DNA of 64,000 nucleotides from positions 23,156,082-23,220,081 of the forward strand of contig NC_067207.1 in the NCBI RefSeq assembly GCF_026262505.1, written 5' to 3'. The notes below the pieces were generated by a model. That model had not been told where the DNA came from. It saw only the letters and a list, made by a program, of their open reading frames with translations, and made no database searches. Positions within the stretch are counted from its first letter, which is position 1; each line of letters starts with the position of its first letter. This DNA comes from Trichomonas vaginalis G3 (taxonomy: Eukaryota > Parabasalia > Trichomonadida > Trichomonadidae). Position numbers and translations under genes: made by a program. This document shows, one piece after another, positions 53,997 through 64,000 of this stretch.

Positions 53997-54839
53997 ATGA
54001 ATGCGGATAGAGAAGTTCTATTAGAGGAAACACTACAGAAAACATTGACACAATTAAAGAATCACATTTGGAGTGATATTGATGCACTTGCAACAACAGG
54101 AACATTACCTCCAGATCAAATTTTCAAACAAGCTGCACATGACTTAGATCACATTAAACTGATCAATTCCATGCTTTTAACAACAAAAGATATAAATATC
54201 GAAAAGAATGATATCAAAAAATGCGAAGATTCCGTAGAATTCAGAAGAATATCAGATTTCTTCCAAACAAATGCAGAAAGATTCCTTAAAGAAAGTCCTG
54301 TCTACAAATATAATTTTAACGAACTCATTCCAGAGTTAAATTCCGTTCTTGATGAAAGTGTTTCATTTACTGATGGATTCCTTCCATTTATTTCGATACC
54401 AGTAGCAGATATATTTACAGTTAAAATTATATTTAGCTTAGAAAATCAACCAGCCTTTGTTGTTGTTCATGGAGCAACAGAATACGAGAAATCACAGTTT
54501 GAGCAGAGCGATTTTAGAGTTTTCAGGACACTTAGCGTATACTTTAGCAGAGCATTACCTGATTTTATCCTTAAATACAAGTCAAAAGCTATTGTTGAAT
54601 TTGCGATTTGGCTTAAGTCCTACAAGAACTTGTTTAGCGCTCCTTGCACTAAATGTGAACAGTTCATATCAAGAGATCTCACAGGAGACCTTCTTCCACC
54701 AATAATTCGAACAATTACTTCTTGCCTGCCATATCACATCCGTTGTGCGCCATTTGAGATCGAACTTCCTGATTTCGGATACGTAACACTCATGTCCGAA
54801 GAACAGATGCAAGAAAAATTATCTCATCCTGGAAAATAA
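53997..54839 (+). CDS. MED27: Mediator subunit 27-like protein
   Basis: 280 residues. The N-terminal ~100 are helical (LEETLQKTLTQLKNHIWSDI). The C-terminal ~80 carry the MED27 signature: an aromatic stretch (FAIWLKSYKNLFSAPCTKC), a Leu-Pro-Pro segment (LLPPIIRTI) and a final His/Cys pair (YHIRCAP). The CxxC (~216) and HxxC (~247) would bind one zinc ion. Known role: a subunit of the Mediator complex that links transcription factors to RNA polymerase II, nuclear. The length fits (animal MED27 about 310). Start: ATG at 53997, directly after a stop-rich AT stretch. It is divergent from the ankyrin gene, with 174 bp between. Confidence 0.72.
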   Translation: MNADREVLLEETLQKTLTQLKNHIWSDIDALATTGTLPPDQIFKQAAHDLDHIKLINSMLLTTKDINIEKNDIKKCEDSVEFRRISDFFQTNAERFLKESPVYKYNFNELIPELNSVLDESVSFTDGFLPFISIPVADIFTVKIIFSLENQPAFVVVHGATEYEKSQFEQSDFRVFRTLSVYFSRALPDFILKYKSKAIVEFAIWLKSYKNLFSAPCTKCEQFISRDLTGDLLPPIIRTITSCLPYHIRCAPFEIELPDFGYVTLMSEEQMQEKLSHPGK

Positions 54840-55488
54840 TAGATTTTGTTTTATTTCTTTTTAAATTATCTTAAAAGCTATATATCATTAATTTTAGATG
54901 TCTAAATAATGAAAGGATTTTTCAATATTTTCTGATATAAAAAGTGACATTCTGAAAAGTATCAATTTGTAATTTTGATTTTACTCGTGAGTTTAATATC
55001 CACCCTCCAAAAAATCACTTTTAATGTTATTGGAAAGTGTGTCAATAATAATACTTAACTCCTATTAACATAACTAATTCGAATATAGAATAATTCAGAT
55101 AGAATCAATCACTCGTATGTTTTAAGCGTGAAGATATTTAATATGCATTGATGCAATTGTTCATTATAATACATCACATTTAATGTTGCACATACGCCCT
55201 TACGACATGACCTTCAATTAAGCTATTAAATGTTAAATTTCAATGATACTTCACGCCGATTGTCAAAATTTTGTATTATAGTCCGATATGGGTAGATGAA
55301 TGAATTAGCTTTAATTTGACTTTTTCAGCCATGACTCAAGATCTCTTTAGTCAATTCCATGATAATAAACAACTTGAGAATGTATTTATCACATGATAAA
55401 TTTTACTTGCCGAATGAGAAGTTTTACAAAAAAAAATCATTTTGGAAAGCTCTAACATTCATTTTATTCATAAAAAAGATATATGAGA
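54840..55488. other. Intergenic region between convergent genes
   Basis: AT-rich DNA, with AAAAAGTGACATTC at 54948. No gene or repeat I can support. Confidence 0.5.
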
Positions 55489-57093
55489 TTAGTCTAAGTC
55501 AACGTAATGTTCTCTGACATACATGATTGATGAAATACAAGAAGTGAAGATGATCCACATGCCACCAGCAGTGATCGCTGACACATAGAAGAAGGAAAGC
55601 CATGCTGTTGCGTCTGTTCCATCATCGATAACGATGTAAAAGTCATCGATCGAATCTCCCATTCCACTGGTGATGAAACGCTCAACAAGCTCTCTGACTG
55701 TTCTGAAGGAGTCAGAAATGAGGCCAAATGTGAAAATTCCGAACAAAATGAAAGCCGACCAAATAGGAATAACTTCGACAGCGAGATTTAGCAACATAAT
55801 GGCTGCCTCTCTGATAATTGTGATCAGTTGGTAAAGACCATTAGAGAATTTGAGCCATTGTGACAATCTAATAATTGAAAATAGTCCTGCGAAGCTGATA
55901 ATCTCGAGGGTGATCTGCGAAGGGAACTGCGTCATCTTATATGAGTTGGCGAACGTAATAGAAGCCAAAATTAAGGTGATGCAAGAACAAACAAAATCTA
56001 TAATGAACCAATAGCCAATAGTTATATGGATCCGAGGTAGAGAAGCCATATTTCTGTATTGGTTGTTCGATAATCTGTTTTTATGGAGGTTGTATCGGTT
56101 TCTAAGTGAAAATAACATCGTAAATATATGTAGAGCGTCAGCAACAACAATACAAAGCATCAAATGGTTGGTAATTCTAAAGACCTTGCATTCTTCAAGC
56201 TTGAATTTGTTGTCATACAAAATTGTGGTTTTGGTATTTTTATTTTTGAGTAAATGATTGTTTCTGTACTTCCTTTCTTCGCTAATATGTGGTCTATTGC
56301 GTTTTATAAGTGGATGAGCGTTCTTCTTTGACTTTTTGGTCAATTTATTTTTAGTTCTTCCGCGAGAAAACTGAAGTGGAGCTTTAATTGACTGTTCTCG
56401 TATTGATTGAAGCATTCTATGCGAATTGTCATCTGTTACGGCTATTGATTTCGGTGTTGTAACGTTAAATTCGGTCATCATCTCAGGAGTACATGATTTT
56501 CTTCGAATTGAAGGCTCAATTGTAAACTGGACCAATCCATCACGTGCTGCAATCTCTGTTTGCGTATACCAATTTGAGCATCCTGGATATGTTAAATCGC
56601 TTGAAACGATAACGTAATCAAGTGATATGATTATACGATTAATGTGTTTGAAGAACTCTAGATCGATGTCAGGAAATGATCCTTCTGTTTTAGAACCGTT
56701 CATCCAGTAAATCTCACATAAAACAGGTAGAGATCTATTAACATCATGGATTTCTAGGAAGCTATCTGTTTTGAGGGTATAATACGATTCATTAACTGTA
56801 TCATAATAGTCACTAATGATCGAAAAATCTTCAATTGGTGTTCCTTCATCTTGTTTTGGATAAAATGAATCCACAAAAGCGCCTCTCTGTAAATAGTAAT
56901 AATAAATCACTGGATTTGCAACTGTAAAGAAGAAAATAATTAGAATTATTGATTCTAAAATGTTATAAAACATTTCCCAAGGTGGGATATATGTCTTATG
57001 CCATAGTTCTGTTTCTGATACTTGCAGGAATGGAGACTCTTTCTTCCTCCTGGGCTTTGGAACGCGCCTGACAAAACGAATTCTCAGAGCCAT
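55489..57093 (-). CDS. TRPML (mucolipin)-like cation channel
   Basis: 534 residues with six membrane segments: one near 43-66 (LESIILIIFFFTVANPVIYY), then a ~240-residue loop, then five more near 315, 370, 400, 430 and 500. This 1 + large loop + 5 layout is typical of polycystin/mucolipin channels. Between the last two is a short pore-helix and filter segment (RELVERFITSGMGDSIDDFY), comparable to the FSLINGDD filter of mucolipins. The loop carries several Cys (YPGCSNW, RRKSCTP) and a very basic patch (KNKLTKKSKKNAHPLIKRNR). It would conduct Ca2+/Na+ in endolysosomal or plasma membrane. An N-terminal Arg/Lys cluster (RIRFVRRVPKPRRKK) may bind phosphoinositides as in TRPML. Start ATG at 57093. 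Subfamily is not certain. Confidence 0.72.
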   Translation of the reverse strand: MALRIRFVRRVPKPRRKKESPFLQVSETELWHKTYIPPWEMFYNILESIILIIFFFTVANPVIYYYYLQRGAFVDSFYPKQDEGTPIEDFSIISDYYDTVNESYYTLKTDSFLEIHDVNRSLPVLCEIYWMNGSKTEGSFPDIDLEFFKHINRIIISLDYVIVSSDLTYPGCSNWYTQTEIAARDGLVQFTIEPSIRRKSCTPEMMTEFNVTTPKSIAVTDDNSHRMLQSIREQSIKAPLQFSRGRTKNKLTKKSKKNAHPLIKRNRPHISEERKYRNNHLLKNKNTKTTILYDNKFKLEECKVFRITNHLMLCIVVADALHIFTMLFSLRNRYNLHKNRLSNNQYRNMASLPRIHITIGYWFIIDFVCSCITLILASITFANSYKMTQFPSQITLEIISFAGLFSIIRLSQWLKFSNGLYQLITIIREAAIMLLNLAVEVIPIWSAFILFGIFTFGLISDSFRTVRELVERFITSGMGDSIDDFYIVIDDGTDATAWLSFFYVSAITAGGMWIIFTSCISSIMYVREHYVDLD

Positions 57094-57429
57094 TTTGAAT
57101 GATAAAATGTCTTTTTTAATCAGGAATTATAATTATGAATATGATTTATAATTGAATTTTCTGTGTTAATTCCAAAATTTCAAAAAATTAGGGATAAATT
57201 TTTACAAAATTTCAATAAGAATCAATTATATTTCAAAAATATAACGGCACACTTGTATACATCTACAAGTTCCAATATAGAAAACTATTAATCTTTATTC
57301 TTAAATTTTTAAAATTATATATTCATTTTGAGTTAAATATATATGTCAATCTTAACATTATTCTAACAGTTAACTTATGCATCAAGGAAATGACATAAGA
57401 AAGAAAAAAAAAATTAATTCAAACTTATA
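57094..57429. other. Short intergenic region
   Basis: AT-rich sequence upstream of the channel gene and downstream of the small gene at 57430. No feature seen. Confidence 0.5.
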
Positions 57430-57633
57430 TCATTTGTAAATTGTATTCTTGAGTAAATTAATTGCTGTTTCTTGGGCATCAAATGATGAAAATACTTTAA
57501 CATCCTTAATAACTGGTTGTGGAGGTTGAGATTTTGTGCAAACTGAGTGTTTCCTCATAACATAACCCACGTATTCTTCGAAATCGAAACTTTGCTGTTT
57601 GTTTGTATCCTCAGCGGCATTGGTATCAGTCAT
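57430..57633 (-). CDS. Small hypothetical protein, 67 residues
   Basis: MTDTNAAEDTNKQQSFDFEE followed by YVGYVMRKHSVCTK and a C-terminal VFSSFDAQETAINLLKN helix. No domain recognised. Support: it fills the gap between the channel and RPB8 genes, its codon use looks like that of the neighbours, and its start is divergent from RPB8 with about 217 bp between, a normal promoter distance here. Short length leaves real doubt. Confidence 0.45.
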   Translation of the reverse strand: MTDTNAAEDTNKQQSFDFEEYVGYVMRKHSVCTKSQPPQPVIKDVKVFSSFDAQETAINLLKNTIYK

Positions 57634-57850
57634 CTAATGTTCCATGCAATATTTTAAATTTGGATGTTTGCCACTTTACGTGTCAAAAATCTATATTAGA
57701 TCTATTAGATACTATGAATAGAGCCAAAGCGGACAACTTTCGTTCAAAAATTATTCTTTATGCTTTAGCGAATTATGTGTGATTGTAATACAGCATGCAA
57801 TTTTTTTCTTGCTAAAAAAAATTTGTCCTAAAAATGTCACATTTTGGTCA

Positions 57851-58291
57851 ATGAGTCTTCTCACCAAAAACTTCAGATGCACAGCTGTTGATCCAGACGG
57901 CAAACAATTCGATGATGTTTCTAGAATTAAAGCAACAACAGATGAAGGAGATTATGAGCTTGTTCTCGATTATAACTGTTTCATCTATGAAATTAAGCAG
58001 GACCAGTTGTTCCAGCTTAACATCTCAACACAACTTCATAGTGATGAAGCATCTAGAGCTGAAGAACATTGGCATCCATCAATTGTCGAGAACTCAACAC
58101 TCGCTGCTTCATACGAATATATTATGCACGGAAAAGTTTACAACTACGAAGAACAGCCAGAAACAAATCGTGCTACTGTTTATGTTTCTTATGGTGGTCT
58201 CCTTATGTCATTAACAGGCGATCGTAACACAATTGCTGGTATCCAGCGTGGCAAGGAAGTCTATCTCCTCATTTCCAGAAAGAGCAAATAA
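57851..58291 (+). CDS. RPB8: RNA polymerase subunit RPB8 (shared by Pol I, II, III)
   Basis: 146 residues from the ATG at 57851. The frame is open 24 codons further upstream, but only this start gives the normal RPB8 N-terminus (MSLLTKNFRCTAVDPDGKQF) and length (about 146-150). The strands of its OB-type fold are visible: VSRIKATTDEGDYELVLDYN, LFQLNISTQL and the C-terminal YVSYGGLLMSLTGD / EVYLLISRKSK. RPB8 is part of the core of all three nuclear RNA polymerases. It sits 217 bp from the divergent small gene at 57633. Ends TAA A, the common trichomonad arrangement of stop codon and poly(A) signal. Confidence 0.9.
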   Translation: MSLLTKNFRCTAVDPDGKQFDDVSRIKATTDEGDYELVLDYNCFIYEIKQDQLFQLNISTQLHSDEASRAEEHWHPSIVENSTLAASYEYIMHGKVYNYEEQPETNRATVYVSYGGLLMSLTGDRNTIAGIQRGKEVYLLISRKSK

Positions 58292-58552
58292 AATACAATA
58301 AAACTTTTTTAGAATATTTGAACTTATGTAAATGCTACGAATTTTTATATTTTAATAAAACATCTATATAGACATAAGGATTTAAATAACAGTTTTTAAT
58401 TACATGTTCGAAATCCTGAATACAAATTTACAATATATAAAGTTATTTCATTTTCATATGAATTGTGTACTAAGATTTCAATAATAAAAACATAAGGAAA
58501 TGTTTATTCTTAAACAAATAACAAACAAGCAACAATAAGATCATTTGATTAA
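58292..58552. other. Intergenic region between convergent genes
   Basis: AT-rich DNA between RPB8 and the coiled-coil gene. Nothing recognised. Confidence 0.5.
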
Positions 58553-59356
58553 TTAAAGGCGGAATTTGGTTGAGAATCCGAGCTTTGGTTTATTGAGTGG
58601 CTGTCTAAAGCTAGAAACTAATGGTTTTCTGTCTGGCACAAAGCGATTAAAATCTTGATTTTCATTTGGTGAAAAATAAGAGGAACTCTGAGATTCCGAT
58701 ACCGATGACGAGTTCTGCTTAAATCCCTGATTTTGTTGTTTCTCCTTTGCTAATGCATCAATTTCACGCTTCCTAATTGTTATATCTGCCTCAATATTCT
58801 TCAATTCATTTTGAAGTCCTTCATATTCTATATTTTCCTCATAATTCTGCATCTTCTGCCTAGTCATCATAATAGAACTCTGAGCTTTATCAAGTTCTGT
58901 TTGGTATTTCTTGCATTCAAGTTTCTTTGTGGTAATTTCTTCTTTAAGTTTCTTAAGTTCTAGTTCACATTGATCATGAAATTCTTTTTCTGATTGTTGG
59001 TGCTGTTTTAATTGATCATCCTTTAATTTCTTAAACATTGTATTAAGGAGATATTCGCTAGCTTCAGATCTGGAAATCAATGCTTTGAGTCTTAAATTTT
59101 CGGAAGTATATTTGTTATTGCAAAGCTTGAGTGTAGCCTCATTCATATCTAATAGAAATAGAGTATTATTCATATCATTTTTCAAGTCTCTGCATTTTCT
59201 TTGAAGAAATAACGTTGATTTACTTTGTTTATATTTGGAATCAAGATATTTTTTCAATGATTTTTTAGCTTCTTTAAGTTTTTCTCTCTGTTGTTTATCT
59301 ATACTGCGCTTCTCGAAGTCAATATTGTCCCATTCAGCAAGTAAATCTGATTCCAT
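58553..59356 (-). CDS. Coiled-coil protein, unknown
   Basis: 267 residues. The range ~10-205 is almost entirely helical with heptad character (KQQREKLKEAKKSLKKYLDS, ELKKLKEEITTKKLECKKYQ, LKNIEADITIRKREIDALAK). The last 60 residues are Ser/Gln/Asn-rich and basic (FSPNENQDFNRFVPDRKPL). No membrane segment. This layout is common in cytoskeletal and centrosomal/axonemal proteins, but nothing specific can be identified. Start ATG at 59356. Confidence 0.7.
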   Translation of the reverse strand: MESDLLAEWDNIDFEKRSIDKQQREKLKEAKKSLKKYLDSKYKQSKSTLFLQRKCRDLKNDMNNTLFLLDMNEATLKLCNNKYTSENLRLKALISRSEASEYLLNTMFKKLKDDQLKQHQQSEKEFHDQCELELKKLKEEITTKKLECKKYQTELDKAQSSIMMTRQKMQNYEENIEYEGLQNELKNIEADITIRKREIDALAKEKQQNQGFKQNSSSVSESQSSSYFSPNENQDFNRFVPDRKPLVSSFRQPLNKPKLGFSTKFRL

Positions 59357-60434
59357 TTTATCAATTCTTTATATTTTAAACGGCAATTTTCTTGAAATTA
59401 AACTCCAAAAACTCTGCATTCCTTTAATGAGTCTCAAATGACTAACGGTTAAGTATAAAAAAGATTTTCTGTTGCTGGGCAATGTTTCGCTTCTACTGTG
59501 ATAGTTTTCAATAGATTCAAAAAATAATTATTGTAAAAAATACTTATACAATGTTTTTTATAAGTTACTAGTCATTAGTTAAATTGTTTAATAATAGAGA
59601 TCAAACAAATGATTGCAAAGGATCAAAATATGAATCTAATCCTCTAAGCAAGACGCGCTAATAAGATATTTTAGAATATTTGAGGTAAGATAAAGAAATG
59701 ATATGTGTTACGTAAATATATCTTAAAGAATGTTTTTGAAAAAAAATTAATGAACGAATTTTCCTACAACTAGTGAGGTTTTGAATATCGATATGCCAAA
59801 ACTCAAATATTTATATTTGAAATAGATATTTAAGGAAATTATATTTTAACATCTTCAAAAATGTATTTTACTATGTATCATCTCTTAGATTCGATAAGTT
59901 TGAATGAAATTTTAAAGATACCAAATAGCAATGATTCTTAATCAATTTTGATTCTCGTAAATTATTATCGCTGGACGCTTTTGAATTTCAACAGTTGTGT
60001 ATAAAAGGTCACATTGAAATGAAGATTATATGATATTGAAAAGTAATGGTTATGACATTACAAATTCGAATTAAATTTTAAAAAAAAGTACAATGACAGC
60101 TTGCATTTGATAATTGCAAAGCACATTACCGGTAAAATTGATTGGCAAGATTGAAAGATATCAAACGAAGTATTTTTATTAAAAAATAATCTTTATCGGG
60201 AATTTTTTACGTATAATAACTAAATATATATTTGTTCTATTCTGTTAACTATTATTTGGCCATTTAAAGCCAATTAAATATGGAAATCTGATGATGGTGA
60301 GTTCAAATTGGGAAATGTAAATACGATGTAAACGATTATAAATTTTTTTTCTCACACATTGACTATAGGATTCAGGGATCATCACAAAAAAACCGCCAGG
60401 CGCATTGAATTTTTTGAAATCAGTAAATTTTTAG
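59357..60434. other. 1-kb intergenic region
   Basis: AT-rich DNA between two divergent genes (58553-59356 and 60435-60974), so it should hold both promoters. No repeat, RNA gene or ORF I can support. Confidence 0.5.
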
Positions 60435-60974
60435 ATGACTCCCGTTGCTATTCAGCATGAATATAAGCCTAAATGCCGCAAAGTGAAATTTTCGGATGAA
60501 GAAGATAGACAGATTCTCGCACTAGTGAATGCAGCCGGAGATAACTTAAATTGGGAATTGATTTCATTTGCGCTTGGAAATAGGACAGCAAGGCAATGCA
60601 AGGATAGATACCACGCATATTTACAGCCAGGTCTTAACAAATCTGAATGGACTGAGCAGGAAGATCAGCAGTTAATTGACATGGTTGCCCAATTCGGCCA
60701 GAAATGGAAATTCATTGCTACATCTTTCAAGGGAAGACCAGAGGTTTCCCTTAAGAACCGTTATCGTTTATTACAGCGTCGCTCGGCGAAGCTCCAGCGT
60801 GCTCTCCAGCCAGGTGCAAGTCCTGAGGTTTCCCAGCAGTCTCAGCAGGAGGGCGGAATGAACCAGTTATCCTCTCCCGAAACCCAAGCCTCTGTTCAAA
60901 TCGATGACGAAGAAAACCCATTCGATTTCTCCTTTGTCGACAGCTACGGTTTCGATGACGTATTCAACTTTTAA
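60435..60974 (+). CDS. R2R3 Myb DNA-binding protein
   Basis: 179 residues with two Myb repeats. The first (~16-63) has KFSDEEDRQIL, NWELISFALG and RTARQCKDRYHAYL; its first Trp is Phe. The second (~70-116) has SEWTEQEDQQLIDMVAQFG, KWKFIATSFKG and VSLKNRYRLLQRR. The spaced aromatic residues and the recognition-helix patterns are typical of trichomonad Myb factors, some of which are known transcriptional regulators of iron-responsive genes in T. vaginalis. The tail is Gln/Ser-rich and ends in an acidic, aromatic patch (DEENPFDFSFVDSYGFDDVF) that could be an activation region. GC-richer than its flanks. The start is the only early ATG in frame. Confidence 0.9.
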   Translation: MTPVAIQHEYKPKCRKVKFSDEEDRQILALVNAAGDNLNWELISFALGNRTARQCKDRYHAYLQPGLNKSEWTEQEDQQLIDMVAQFGQKWKFIATSFKGRPEVSLKNRYRLLQRRSAKLQRALQPGASPEVSQQSQQEGGMNQLSSPETQASVQIDDEENPFDFSFVDSYGFDDVFNF

Positions 60975-62042
60975 TAAGCTGTTTTTAGTGTTTAATAAAG
61001 CACCTTTTCTTTTTTCTTTCAATTTCAAAAACAAATTATTTGTTATTCAGAGAAATAACCTTGATTTTTATTAAATTGTGAATGTTCTCCTGTTTGCAAT
61101 ATCTTTTTTACATGAGATAAGGCGAATCATCAAGAATTCAAAATTTGAATGTGGAGCGGCCTTCAGAAAAAAAACTAAAATTGAATGTTTTTTTTACAAT
61201 CACATAAAACATATATTGGTAAACATCAATAATAATGCATAATTAACCCGAAATGACAAATTCAATCATAACTTGAAAAACGATGTAGTTTTGACAGGTA
61301 TTTCAGAACTTTACTTTGGAAAAATAATTCTGGCGTTAATTTTTATTATTTGAACTTGCTTTATCTATAAGTACATCTCGAAAAACAAATAAATTTGATT
61401 TCCTAGAATTAAAAAATGTAAGTCTCGAAAATCAAAAAATTATCCGGCGCGCATATGTGTCATTTAGTGCAATTAAGTTGGCTATAATATAGAAATCATC
61501 AATTCAACATACAATTTTAGAATCAATGTATACAATTTATTGGTTTCATTTCAAATGCTATTAAGACACAAAAACATGCTAAATAGAAAATACATCAATG
61601 AGATTTGTTAATCATTTATCTTATCATTGATGGTTCCGTAATCATTCCAAACATATTTAGAAACAACCCAAATTAGCATATATATGGCACACATAAAAGG
61701 TATCCAATATGTAGTTATAATGGTATTCATTATGACAATGCCGCAATCTAAGAAAAACATTACAAATTGAAAAATTGTCCTTCAAACACAGCTGAATTCT
61801 CTTCATCATAATATATATGTAAGCACAAATGGCATATTGCTGAATATGAATAATATTATCTTTAGTTTTGTTAATTAATATCAATTGGAAAAATGACATG
61901 AATCATTTATTATATTAAAGTTTATTGTCTATCTAAAATCTTGATCATTGCGAAACATGATAAAAATGTAGAAAATTATACATTTATTTTTTCTTTCTTA
62001 AAAAAGCTAATATTTTAAAAAATTTAAACAATAAATCATCGA
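60975..62042. other. 1-kb intergenic region between convergent genes
   Basis: AT-rich. An 80-codon minus-strand ORF (61657-61899) has no sign of coding constraint and is left out. No repeats seen. Confidence 0.5.
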
Positions 62043-63788
62043 TTAAGCGGAAATTTTCTTGGCTGGATTAGGAAAAGCCTCAAGAACGATTGTATCTGTT
62101 ACATCGAGCTTGAAAAGGAAATCTTTATCATATTTTCCAAGCATTTTAGCAGGATTGAAGTTGAAGTGGTTGAATCCTTCAACTTTCTTCGCGTTGTTGA
62201 AGCATCTTGCGATTCTTGCGAAAATAAGGTCACTTTGAGCGAGAATACTCTGTGGGAAATCGCTCTTAAGGGAGTCTGAGTTAAGAACTGTCTCTCCAAG
62301 GTTCGTATGAGCTTCATTTCCTTTTGAATTTACGTTATTAAGCAATTCAAGGGCATAGAAAACGGCCAAAGCAGATGATTCAGTGAGAATATGTGATCCA
62401 CTATTGAGATCATCAACCATATCATCAGTAAGTGACTGATCAACATCTGGAAATGCGAAAATGAACTCTCTGATCAATGTACGGAGTTCTTGGAGCTTGT
62501 CTTCGCTTGGCTTTGGAATATTGATGCCTTTGAGAACGATTCTTCTTAAAACAGCCGGTTGTTTAAGATATGATTTGTAATGAACACGGAAATCATCACT
62601 GGATTTGTCCATACGTGATGTTGTGTCATTCTCTAACATATCTAGTTGTTCAAGAGCAAAGGCGCCAACGGATTGGCACTTTTTGTAAAGTTGAGTGAAA
62701 AATGCCGGAGATCTATTCACTCCATCGAAATTTCCTATGATGGACTTGATTACTGGTTCAGCAACGACTATTGTATCACCATTCCTGGCCGCATTTACGA
62801 TACTTTTCATCGATGAAAACATTTTCATTGTTCGAAGTTCAGCGATATATGGGGCAGCGTTTCTATCATCGCGTTCTTCTTCTGGTTTCTCTTGCATTTT
62901 CCTGGCTACGGCCATCTGTAATGGTGTTGTATACTTTGGAGGTTCATTTGTAGAGATGTAGTCGTAGATTTGCTGGCCAACAGCCCATTTGATGTGGTTG
63001 GGCTTGAGATCTGTAATTGCGAGCTTGTAAATCTTGACAGGATTTAAGTTAATTGGAGAAATTGTTTTTGCAAGGTTTTCGAAGAAGTTTCCGACGAATT
63101 CGTTATACTGTTTAATTACAATTGATGCATGTTCAAGCTTGAGAAGCTGTACTGAGAATAAATCGAGGATTTTTAGTGAACTCTTGATTTGTTCTTCAGA
63201 AAAGCAATTTCCAATCATGGCAAGAAGCTGAAGAGTCTGCAACGGTGCGTTAGATTGATGGACAATGAATTCTGCAGGTAAACTTTTTGCAATTGATTGA
63301 TTCTTCGTAATTCTGTGCATAAGAGCATCACGAGAAGCATGAATATCTGGATTTAATTTATCAGATAAGTCTTTGACTTTTTCTTGAAGCTCAGGACTAA
63401 ATTTAGAAGTAAGTTCTGTAACTCTGAGTTTAAAGTAATCAATTGGGATCATTTCCATAGTGAATAAAGCCACTAACCTTGTAAATGCTTTCTCAAAACC
63501 TGATTCTTTATCAGGATTGATTGAAATAATATATCTTAAGAAATTTCCAATTATTTCTATTGGTTCTTCTGTGACTGTATAGAAGCATGCTGCATTTACA
63601 AATTTTTCATAGAGTTGTTCGTTGTCTTTAAGCAATTCTCCAATTTGTGCGTATGAATGTGTTGGAGTTTTTGGATTTTCTGCGAATTCGATCAATATTT
63701 TGTTGTATTTGTCGAGTTTTTCTGGATTGGGAGTTAAATATTCAGTGATTTCATTCTTTAATATATCAAGACTCGCTGTAGTTGTCAT
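62043..63788 (-). CDS. Large helical protein of unknown function
   Basis: 581 residues, predicted almost entirely alpha-helical, no membrane segment or signal. The N-terminal ~65 residues (LTPNPEKLDKYNKILIEFAE ... IGELLKDNEQLYEKFVNA) have the spacing of a PAH (Sin3-type) four-helix domain, but the resemblance is weak. The remainder (for example PPKYTTPLQMAVARKMQEKP, SDDFRVHYKSYLKQPAVLRR) matches nothing I know. The codon use is that of a well-expressed gene. A sequence AAAAGTGACA lies about 65 bp before the ATG on the coding strand. It could be a scaffold or a nuclear corepressor-like protein; both are guesses. Confidence 0.75.
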   Translation of the reverse strand: MTTTASLDILKNEITEYLTPNPEKLDKYNKILIEFAENPKTPTHSYAQIGELLKDNEQLYEKFVNAACFYTVTEEPIEIIGNFLRYIISINPDKESGFEKAFTRLVALFTMEMIPIDYFKLRVTELTSKFSPELQEKVKDLSDKLNPDIHASRDALMHRITKNQSIAKSLPAEFIVHQSNAPLQTLQLLAMIGNCFSEEQIKSSLKILDLFSVQLLKLEHASIVIKQYNEFVGNFFENLAKTISPINLNPVKIYKLAITDLKPNHIKWAVGQQIYDYISTNEPPKYTTPLQMAVARKMQEKPEEERDDRNAAPYIAELRTMKMFSSMKSIVNAARNGDTIVVAEPVIKSIIGNFDGVNRSPAFFTQLYKKCQSVGAFALEQLDMLENDTTSRMDKSSDDFRVHYKSYLKQPAVLRRIVLKGINIPKPSEDKLQELRTLIREFIFAFPDVDQSLTDDMVDDLNSGSHILTESSALAVFYALELLNNVNSKGNEAHTNLGETVLNSDSLKSDFPQSILAQSDLIFARIARCFNNAKKVEGFNHFNFNPAKMLGKYDKDFLFKLDVTDTIVLEAFPNPAKKISA

Positions 63789-64000
63789 TCTAGAAAAAAA
63801 TCAAAAAGAAAAAATATTTTTCAAAAAAAATTGACAGAGTTTGTTTGATATTGTGTCACTTTTGATCAAAGAAATTCTTTTGAAAAATAAGTTATTCGAC
63901 CAATTATTGGGGATTTTTGTTGGATAAAATTTGATGATATAATGTCCACTCCTTAAATCATTAATAAAATCTCGATTTTATAAATTTTGTAAAAAAAAAA
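63789..64000. other. Upstream flank at the window end
   Basis: AT-rich sequence with TGTCACTTTT at 63854-63863 (AAAAGTGACA on the strand of the gene at 63788). Probably its promoter. Nothing else seen. Confidence 0.4.

Noticed and set aside
57779-57850. Longer N-terminus for RPB8
   Set aside because: The extra 24 residues (IVIQHAIFFLLKKI...) have no counterpart in RPB8, while the ATG at 57851 gives the family length and start.
61657-61899. 80-codon ORF
   Set aside because: Low-complexity AT-rich composition, no domain, located in an otherwise empty intergenic region.

Overview
The window looks like nuclear DNA of a parabasalid protist (Trichomonas/Tritrichomonas type). It is AT-rich and every recognisable gene is intronless. 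Its protein families are ones known to be expanded or prominent in trichomonads: a giant multi-membrane class III adenylyl cyclase, a DUF3447-type ankyrin protein, a BTB plus F5/8-like protein, an R2R3 Myb factor, and a Polinton/Maverick-type element. Ordinary eukaryotic genes (RPB8, MED27, NSE2/MMS21, an EFHC/Rib72-like DM10 protein, a TRPML-like channel) show it is not bacterial or viral. I cannot name the species from sequence alone.

Layout. 1-771: start of an unknown acidic protein (minus strand, cut by the window edge). 772-4000: AT-rich DNA with nothing I can support. 4001-8623: receptor-like adenylyl cyclase. 9.2-31.9 kb: an accessory block bracketed by two diverged ~480-bp copies of a dispersed repeat in inverted orientation (9180-9660 and 31385-31870). 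Inside it are a foldback/MITE-like element (9859-10692); a 1,047-residue protein joining FYRN/FYRC-like motifs to a MULE-like DDE transposase core (11353-14493), flanked by inverted 53-bp tandem repeats; a 21-bp minisatellite; and a ~15.3-kb array of a 24-bp satellite with higher-order structure (15428-30760). 31993-42112: a 10.1-kb Polinton-like element with ~288-bp terminal inverted repeats, AG...CT ends and a perfect 6-bp target duplication (CAAATT). It carries protein-primed DNA polymerase B, a double-jelly-roll-type major capsid protein, an A32-like packaging ATPase and several small genes. No integrase or protease is visible, and most of the virion genes carry single-base frameshifts.

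42.2-63.8 kb is a normal, gene-dense eukaryotic stretch on both strands: EFHC/DM10 protein, BTB protein, NSE2 SUMO ligase, degenerate M18 aminopeptidase, two coiled-coil proteins, frameshifted ankyrin protein, MED27, TRPML-like channel, RPB8, Myb factor and a large helical protein.

The genes do not form one pathway. RPB8, MED27 and the Myb factor serve transcription. NSE2 serves the SMC5/6 complex. The EFHC protein belongs to flagellar doublet microtubules. The cyclase and TRP channel are membrane signalling proteins. The Polinton genes are a self-contained virus-like set (replication, capsid, packaging). The main points for a second look are the integrase-less Polinton with an HNH-like insertion in its polymerase, the FYR-MULE protein between inverted repeats, and the giant 24-bp array. 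A cluster of one-base indels in the array (26.77-27.21 kb) warns that some frameshifts in repetitive parts may be consensus errors.
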